DNA from: Kutzneria kofuensis
GTDB taxonomy: Bacteria; Actinomycetota; Actinomycetes; Mycobacteriales; Pseudonocardiaceae
Assembly: GCF_014203355.1 (NCBI RefSeq)
Contig: NZ_JACHIR010000001.1
Coordinates: forward strand, 7,938,038 to 8,002,037
Length of the DNA stretch: 64,000 nt
Reading direction: 5' to 3'
The translations under genes were made by a program, and so were the position numbers. Each line of letters begins with the position of its first letter. Position 1 is the first letter of the stretch. The notes under the pieces were generated by a model, which was not told where the DNA came from, did no database searches, and worked only from the letters and a program-made list of their open reading frames with translations. This document shows, piece after piece, positions 59,506 through 64,000 of the stretch.

Positions 59506-60311
59506 GGGGCCGGGTCAGGACCGTCGCCGGCGTGCTGATCGTGCTGGTGCTGCTGTTCCCGCTGTACTGGATGCTCAACGCGTCGCTGCAGCCCAGCGGG
59601 GCGCTGCTGCGGCCGACACCGGAGTTCCTGCCGCTTCCCGCGACCCTGGACGGCTATCGCGAGGCGCTGGCCACTCAGGGCGGGCACCTGCTGTCCAGCC
59701 TGGTGGTGGCCGGCGGCACCGTGCTGGTGTCGCTGCTGATCGCGACGCCGGCCGCGTACTCCCTGGCGCGATTGCCGTGGCGCGGTGGTCCCGTGTTCGT
59801 GTTCGCCCTGCTGATCGTGCAGATGATCCCCGGCATCGTGATGGCGAACTCGCTGTACGCGTTGTTCGGCAGCCTCGGCCTGATCGACAACTACCTCGGG
59901 CTGGTGCTGGCCGACTCCACCGCGACGGTGCCGTTCGCGATCCTGGTGTTGCGCGCGTTCATGGTGGCCATCCCCCGTGAGCTGTCCGAGGCGGCCCGGG
60001 TGGACGGCGCCGGCTACTGGCGCACGTTCACCTCGGTCATCGTCCCGGTCAGCCGCAACGCGGTGATCACCGCGGGGCTGTTCTCCTTCCTGTTCGCCTG
60101 GGCGGACTTCCTGTTCGCCGTCACGCTGACCACCGGGCAGGGCATCGAGCCGGTCACGGTCGGGATCTACCGCTTCGTGGGCAACCAGACCGCCGACTGG
60201 AACGGGGTGATGGCCACCGCGGTGCTGGCCTCGGTCCCCGCGGCGATTCTGCTGGTGGTGGCCCAGCGCTACGTCGTGGCCGGCATGACCGGCGGGGCGG
60301 TCAAGGAATGA
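59502..60311 (+). CDS. CUT1 sugar ABC permease (MalG/UgpE type)
   Basis: A 269-residue permease (VAGVLIVLVLLFPLYWMLNA) with the EAA loop LSEAARVDGAGYWRTFTSVIVPV. ATG 59502 overlaps the upstream stop. No ATPase gene follows; actinomycete CUT1 importers commonly share one MsiK-type ATPase encoded elsewhere, so this is expected rather than a defect. Confidence 0.92.
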   Translation: MRGRVRTVAGVLIVLVLLFPLYWMLNASLQPSGALLRPTPEFLPLPATLDGYREALATQGGHLLSSLVVAGGTVLVSLLIATPAAYSLARLPWRGGPVFVFALLIVQMIPGIVMANSLYALFGSLGLIDNYLGLVLADSTATVPFAILVLRAFMVAIPRELSEAARVDGAGYWRTFTSVIVPVSRNAVITAGLFSFLFAWADFLFAVTLTTGQGIEPVTVGIYRFVGNQTADWNGVMATAVLASVPAAILLVVAQRYVVAGMTGGAVKE

Positions 60312-60796
60312 TCACCCGCACCCGCTGGAGCAGCTGTAAAACGTTATCGACAACGATTGACACAAGGTGTGCGGGCGAGCACACTCGGTCGTGTCCGGCT
60401 CGACCGTCGTCAGGAGTGGGGGACTGATGCCCGTCGTTGCGCCCGACCGCCGTGGCGTTGGGGGTCACGGCGGCCGGCGCGCCGGTCCACACCGGGCACC
60501 CTGACCAACTCCGGCAACAGCATGGCCGCCCGGTCCGGCCTCGCAGATCAATGTCGGGGCCTTCGCCGTGGTCCCTGATCACCCACCGGATCCAGCGGCC
60601 GACACCTGAATCGACGGGCCCGAGGCGCCGGCGGGACAATGTGTGTCCCGCCCCGTCGGTCGGCCGATTGAATACAGGAAGCCGTCGACCCGTCGAATTC
60701 GATTCGTGACCATCGGAGTAAACGCAGGGAATTCCCTCACCGGCGGGCGTCGAAAAGCCCCTGCCCCGGTGCACCGCCGGGACAGGGGCCGCTTCG
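60312..60796. other. Intergenic region: operator-like site and two hairpins
   Basis: No credible gene. CGTT-ATCGAC-AACG (60342-60355) is a LacI-like palindrome 31 bases after the permease stop, in an AT-richer stretch. GGCGGGACA/TGTCCCGCC (60630-60652) is a hairpin that could end the importer transcript. The terminator of the convergent alpha-galactosidase gene is at 60757-60789. Confidence 0.5.
60757..60789 (-). terminator. Rho-independent terminator of the alpha-galactosidase gene
   Basis: Read on the minus strand, GCCCCTGTCCCGG pairs with CCGGGGCAGGGGC (one mismatch) across a seven-base loop and is followed by TTTTCG. It starts 8 bases after the GH27 stop codon. Confidence 0.8.
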
Positions 60797-61945
60797 TCAC
60801 TTGCTGGAAACGCGATACATCACGACGCCGTGCGCGGGCACCGACGCGGAAATCGTGCCGGTGGTGCTGGACTTCGCGCCGGACCACAGATCGGTGAGGT
60901 TGTAGCCGGCGGCCCCGGTCTTGCCGATGGCCGACGTGGTGGTGCTGATGGTCGCCGTGGAGCCGGTCTCGTTGAACAGCACCACGGACACGTCGCCGTT
61001 GGCCAGCGGCTTGGCCAGCACGTCGTGGCCGTTGGTGGAGGAGACCATGCGGCCCTGCTTGCCGAGGGAGTCCTGGTCGACGGCGATGACGGCCTTGTTG
61101 GCCAGGATGCTCACGGTGGTGGAGCTGGCGCCGGCGATGTTCGTGCCGGCGATCAGCGGCGCGGCCATCTCGGCCCACAGGCTGAACTCGGCGCGGTCCT
61201 CGGTGGCCGACATGCCGTTGCCGATCTCCAGCATGTCCGGGTCGTTCCAGCCGCCGGGGCCGGCGTAGCCGGACAGGCGCACGTTGGCGTGGAAGATGCC
61301 CAGCATGGAGCTGAAGCTCGGCGAGATGTCGCCGGTGGTGCGCCAGCTGTTGCCGACCTGCGACCCCCAGGTCCAGACGTTCTCCTGGCCCCAGTTGCAC
61401 AGGCTGAACAGGATCGGCCGGCCGGTCGCCGCGAGCGCGTCGCGCATGGCGGTGTAGCGGGACTGCGCGCCGACGCCCTGGTTGTTGCAGTTGTCGTACT
61501 TGAGGTAGTCCACGCCCCAGGACGCGAACAGCGCCGCGTCCTGCCGCTCATGGCCGAGGCTGCCGGGGTAGCCGGCGCAGGTGGCGGTGCCGGCGTCCTC
61601 GTAGATGCCGAGCTTGAGGCCCAGGGAGTGCACGTACTGGGCGGTGCCGGCGATGCCGTCCGGGAACTTGTTGCGGTCCGGCACCAGGTTGCCGTTGCCG
61701 TCGCGGTTGTGGGTCAGCCAGCAGTCGTCGATGTTGACGTACTGGTAGCCGGCGGCCTGCATGCCGTTGTTGTGCATGGCCAGCGCGGTGGACTTGATCA
61801 GCGACTCGGAGACGTTGCAGCCGTAGGCGTTCCAGTCGTTGAAGCCCATCTGCGGGGTCTTGGCCAGGCCGTTGCCCAGGGCCTGGGCCGGGGGAGCGGT
61901 CGCCAGCGCGAGCACGGCGGCCAGGACGAGTGAGAGCCGTTTCAT
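60797..61945 (-). CDS. Secreted alpha-galactosidase (GH27)
   Basis: A 382-residue secreted enzyme: signal peptide LSLVLAAVLALATAPPAQA, then the GH27 start NGLAKTPQMGFNDWNAYGCN. The nucleophile Asp is in VDYLKYDNCNNQG and the acid/base Asp in GGWNDPDMLEIGNG. A C-terminal beta domain of about 80 residues follows. It would strip galactose side chains from galactomannan. ATG 61945 is used. The metalloprotease gene lies 11 bases upstream in the same direction. Confidence 0.94.
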   Translation of the reverse strand: MKRLSLVLAAVLALATAPPAQALGNGLAKTPQMGFNDWNAYGCNVSESLIKSTALAMHNNGMQAAGYQYVNIDDCWLTHNRDGNGNLVPDRNKFPDGIAGTAQYVHSLGLKLGIYEDAGTATCAGYPGSLGHERQDAALFASWGVDYLKYDNCNNQGVGAQSRYTAMRDALAATGRPILFSLCNWGQENVWTWGSQVGNSWRTTGDISPSFSSMLGIFHANVRLSGYAGPGGWNDPDMLEIGNGMSATEDRAEFSLWAEMAAPLIAGTNIAGASSTTVSILANKAVIAVDQDSLGKQGRMVSSTNGHDVLAKPLANGDVSVVLFNETGSTATISTTTSAIGKTGAAGYNLTDLWSGAKSSTTGTISASVPAHGVVMYRVSSK

Positions 61946-61956
61946 GGAGGTCTCCG

Positions 61957-62667
61957 TCAGTGCAGGAAGCCGGCGTAGGGGCCGCTCAGGATGGCGTTGC
62001 GCTGCTGCTGGCTGAAGTTGCAGTTGGGGTAGTCGTACATCGACGCGGACATGCAGGTGCCGTCGGTGGAGGAGGCGTCCGGCAGGCCGAAGGCGTGCCC
62101 CAGCTCGTGCACCATGCCGCCGTACCAGCGGTTCATCGGCCCGTTGACGCCGGCGGCCCCGTCCGCGTCGTGCTTGGGCATCAGCACCCAGCCGCCGCCT
62201 CCGCCGCCGCCCGCGCCGGGGCCCTCGGCGCTGACCTCGCCGACGTTCAGCCAGCGACTGTCCGGCGCGCCGAGGCCGAGCTTGCGCCGCAGCTCGGCCT
62301 GCATGTTGAACACCGACCACCAGTACCGGTCGCCGCCGTTGGCGGTGTTCTCGTACCAGCTCCTGGTGTGGTCGCCGGTGACGACCTCGACCACCGGGCT
62401 GTTCAGCGTGAACGTCTTGCCGAGCTGCTTCTGGTAGAACCGCTGCGCCTCGGCCATCACGCCGGCGATGCCGTTGGGATAGCGCTGGTCGTAGGGCACG
62501 TCGGACGGGCGGAGCCAGAACACGCGCACCGTCTTGGTCGGCGGGGTGTGCGGGGTCGCGGCGCCGCCCGGCGCGGCGGTCAGCAGGCCGGTGGCGAGCA
62601 CGGCCGCCAGCACGGGGGCGGCCCGGGCGAGCCGTCGTCGAAACGGCCGGATCGGGGCAGGGCGCAT
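61957..62667 (-). CDS. Secreted zinc metalloprotease
   Basis: A 236-residue secreted protein: signal peptide (RAAPVLAAVLATGLLTAAPG, GAA) and one zinc motif VHELGHAFGLPDAS, the HExxHxxGxxD form with Asp as third ligand position. It has two cysteines near the end (GTCMSAS, PNCNF). The exact peptidase family is not clear to me. Being transcribed with the GH27 gene, it may process secreted enzymes or attack plant protein; both are inference. Confidence 0.75.
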   Translation of the reverse strand: MRPAPIRPFRRRLARAAPVLAAVLATGLLTAAPGGAATPHTPPTKTVRVFWLRPSDVPYDQRYPNGIAGVMAEAQRFYQKQLGKTFTLNSPVVEVVTGDHTRSWYENTANGGDRYWWSVFNMQAELRRKLGLGAPDSRWLNVGEVSAEGPGAGGGGGGGWVLMPKHDADGAAGVNGPMNRWYGGMVHELGHAFGLPDASSTDGTCMSASMYDYPNCNFSQQQRNAILSGPYAGFLH

Positions 62668-62991
62668 CGTCGGGCCTCATATCCTCGTCGCAGCGGCAGG
62701 GGACGACCGGCCGCCTTCGGCGAGACCGCCGAACGGCACGATTTTGTCAACGGTGAAGAAAGCCGACCGAAAGGCGTCCGGTCCTTCGGACTTTAGGGGC
62801 GGGTCGGAAGCGCTGTCAACGGAGCTGGTCGGGTGAACGGAGTATCGAAAATTTGTTTCGAAGGAACCGAGCTTGACTCGGCTGGGCGGCTACTCCTATC
62901 GTGCGAAAAGCCATTTCGACACCGTGATCAACAGAACATTTTCGATGACGACGTCAGGTCGACTCCGTCCTCTCCGCCAGGAGGTCGTTTC
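62668..62991. promoter_or_regulatory. Divergent control region between metalloprotease/GH27 and GH62
   Basis: About 320 bases. TCGAAA-ATTTG-TTTCGA (62845-62861) is a palindrome of the same GAAA/TTTC style as sites elsewhere in the glycan region, in an AT-rich patch between the divergent secreted-enzyme genes. No regulator gene is adjacent. Confidence 0.5.
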
Positions 62992-64000
62992 ATGCCAGCA
63001 GGCTCCCCGCCGCGCCGGTGGCCTCGCGTTCTCGTCGCGGCGGTCGTGGCGGTGGCCGCCGTCTGCGCCACCACGTCGAGCGCCGCGGCGGTGACGCTGC
63101 CCGGCAGCTTCCGGTGGAACTCCGGCGGCGTGGTCATCAGCCCGCGGTCGGACTCGAGTCACAGCCTGGTGTCCATCAAGGACCCGAGCGTCGTCCGCTA
63201 CAACAACCGCTGGTACGTGTACGCCTCCACGGTCAACAGCGCCGGCAAGTACAGCATGGCCACCGTGAACTTCACCGACTGGTCGCAGGCCGCGTCGGCG
63301 CCGACGTACCACCTGGACACCAACCCGAACATCGGCAGCCGGTACGCGGCCGCGCCGCAGCTGTTCTACTTCGCCCCGCAGCACAAGTGGTACCTGGTCT
63401 ACCAGACCGGCCCGCCCTCGTTCTCCACCGCGAGCGACCCCGGCCGCCCGGACACCTGGTCGGCGCCGCAGCACTTCTTCGCCGCCGAACCGCCGATCGT
63501 CACCCAGAACAAGGGAAGTCACGGCTGGATCGACTTCTGGGTGATCTGCGACTCGGCCAACTGCTACCTGTTCTTCTCCGACGACAACGGGCATCTCTAC
63601 CGCTCGCGCACCTCGGTGGCGAACTTCCCCGACGGCTTCACCGACACCACCATCGTGCTGCAGGACAGCAACAAGTTCCACCTGTTCGAAGCGTCCAACG
63701 TGTACAAGCTCAAGGGGCAGAACGGCTACCTGCTGCTGGTGGAGGCGATCGGCTCGGACGGGCGCCGGTACTTCCGCTCGTGGACGGCCGGCCGGCTGGA
63801 CGGCGCCTGGACACCGCTGGCCGACACCGAGTCCAACCCGTTCGCCCGCGCCGACAACGTGACCTTTACCGGCCCGGCGTGGACGAAGGACTTCAGCCAC
63901 GGCGAGATGATCCGTGACGGCTACGACCAGACCCTGACCATCGACCCGTGCCACCTGCAGTACCTCTACCAGGGCAAGGATCCGTCCGCGTCCGGTCCGT
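62992..64000 (+). CDS. Secreted alpha-L-arabinofuranosidase (GH62), partial at the right edge
   Basis: At least 336 residues, continuing beyond the window. Signal peptide (VLVAAVVAVAAVCATTSSAA), then a five-bladed GH62 domain almost to its end: FRWNSGGVVISPRSDSSHSL, VSIKDPSVVRYNNRWYVYAS (general-base Asp), HGWIDFWVICDSANCYLFFS, SNKFHLFEASNVYKLKG (general-acid Glu), LLLVEAIGSDGRRYFRSW and FSHGEMIRDGYDQTL. These enzymes remove arabinose from arabinoxylan. ATG 62992 follows AGGAGG. A carbohydrate-binding module may follow, out of view. Confidence 0.93.
   Translation, partial: MPAGSPPRRWPRVLVAAVVAVAAVCATTSSAAAVTLPGSFRWNSGGVVISPRSDSSHSLVSIKDPSVVRYNNRWYVYASTVNSAGKYSMATVNFTDWSQAASAPTYHLDTNPNIGSRYAAAPQLFYFAPQHKWYLVYQTGPPSFSTASDPGRPDTWSAPQHFFAAEPPIVTQNKGSHGWIDFWVICDSANCYLFFSDDNGHLYRSRTSVANFPDGFTDTTIVLQDSNKFHLFEASNVYKLKGQNGYLLLVEAIGSDGRRYFRSWTAGRLDGAWTPLADTESNPFARADNVTFTGPAWTKDFSHGEMIRDGYDQTLTIDPCHLQYLYQGKDPSASGP

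Noticed and set aside
1-64000. CRISPR arrays, tRNA/rRNA genes, transposases, integrase or att sites
   Set aside because: No spaced identical repeats, no tRNA-like cloverleaf or CCA context noticed, and no DDE or recombinase-like protein among the frames.

Overview
The window is GC-rich DNA (roughly 70% by eye) with many GTG starts, dense ATGA/GTGA stop-start overlaps, an AfsR/SARP-type regulator carrying one TTA codon, LacI/ROK sugar regulators and many secreted glycosidases. This points to a filamentous, antibiotic-producing actinomycete, possibly of the Pseudonocardiales; the genus cannot be fixed from the sequence alone. I see no rRNA, tRNA, CRISPR array, integrase or insertion sequence.

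Region 1 (1-18416) is the most interesting part: two peptide systems face away from one regulator. On the minus strand, a 47-residue secreted peptide ending in CEDC overlaps an SdpA-family gene that leaves the window at base 1. On the plus strand, the AfsR/SARP-type regulator is followed by a terminator, three 11-bp-spaced heptamer repeats (a SARP-type operator), a 46-residue RiPP precursor ending in CSGCR, and then nine genes joined by overlapping stops and starts. These encode a multinuclear iron enzyme (MNIO/DUF692), its partner, a glycosyltransferase with an extra C-terminal domain, two ABC exporter half-molecules, a methyltransferase, a full-length LanB dehydratase, a pyruvate-phosphate-dikinase-like protein with a decayed ATP-binding half, and a 530-residue protein I cannot name. 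No LanC cyclase is present. LanB plus MNIO plus a dikinase-like enzyme is a combination I do not know from a described lanthipeptide system.

Region 2 (18350-25208) carries an NmrA-like reductase, an AraC regulator and an arsenic island: arsR-acr3-arsC-membrane protein-arsR-arsM on one strand and arsI divergently. The ArsM is fused to a GNAT acetyltransferase resembling ArsN/phosphinothricin acetyltransferase, so the island looks aimed at inorganic arsenic and at methylated or antibiotic-type organoarsenicals. A TetR gene with two palindromic operators faces a gutted epimerase remnant.

Region 3 (25617-37577) is accessory: an F420-type oxidoreductase, a SnoaL-like protein, a quinone-reductase-like enzyme, a frameshifted MFS transporter, an HD hydrolase, a GlxA-type regulator, then an HTH protein, a Ser/Thr kinase and a NACHT NTPase, divergent from three small secreted proteins, one of which clearly resembles the kinase's own extracellular domain. 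A tandem P-loop protein follows.

Region 4 (37624-64000) is a plant polysaccharide locus centred on galactomannan: a family-5 oligopeptide/oligosaccharide ABC importer with a permease-ATPase fusion, an AGE epimerase (frameshifted), two SGNH esterases, a ROK regulator, GH2 beta-mannosidase, secreted GH5 beta-mannanase, a GH3 remnant, LacI regulators, a CUT1 sugar importer lacking its own ATPase, secreted GH27 alpha-galactosidase, a secreted metalloprotease and a GH62 arabinofuranosidase running off the right edge. Together these would cut galactomannan outside the cell, import the oligosaccharides and hydrolyse or epimerise them inside. A MarR/amidohydrolase pair sits within this region and looks unrelated.
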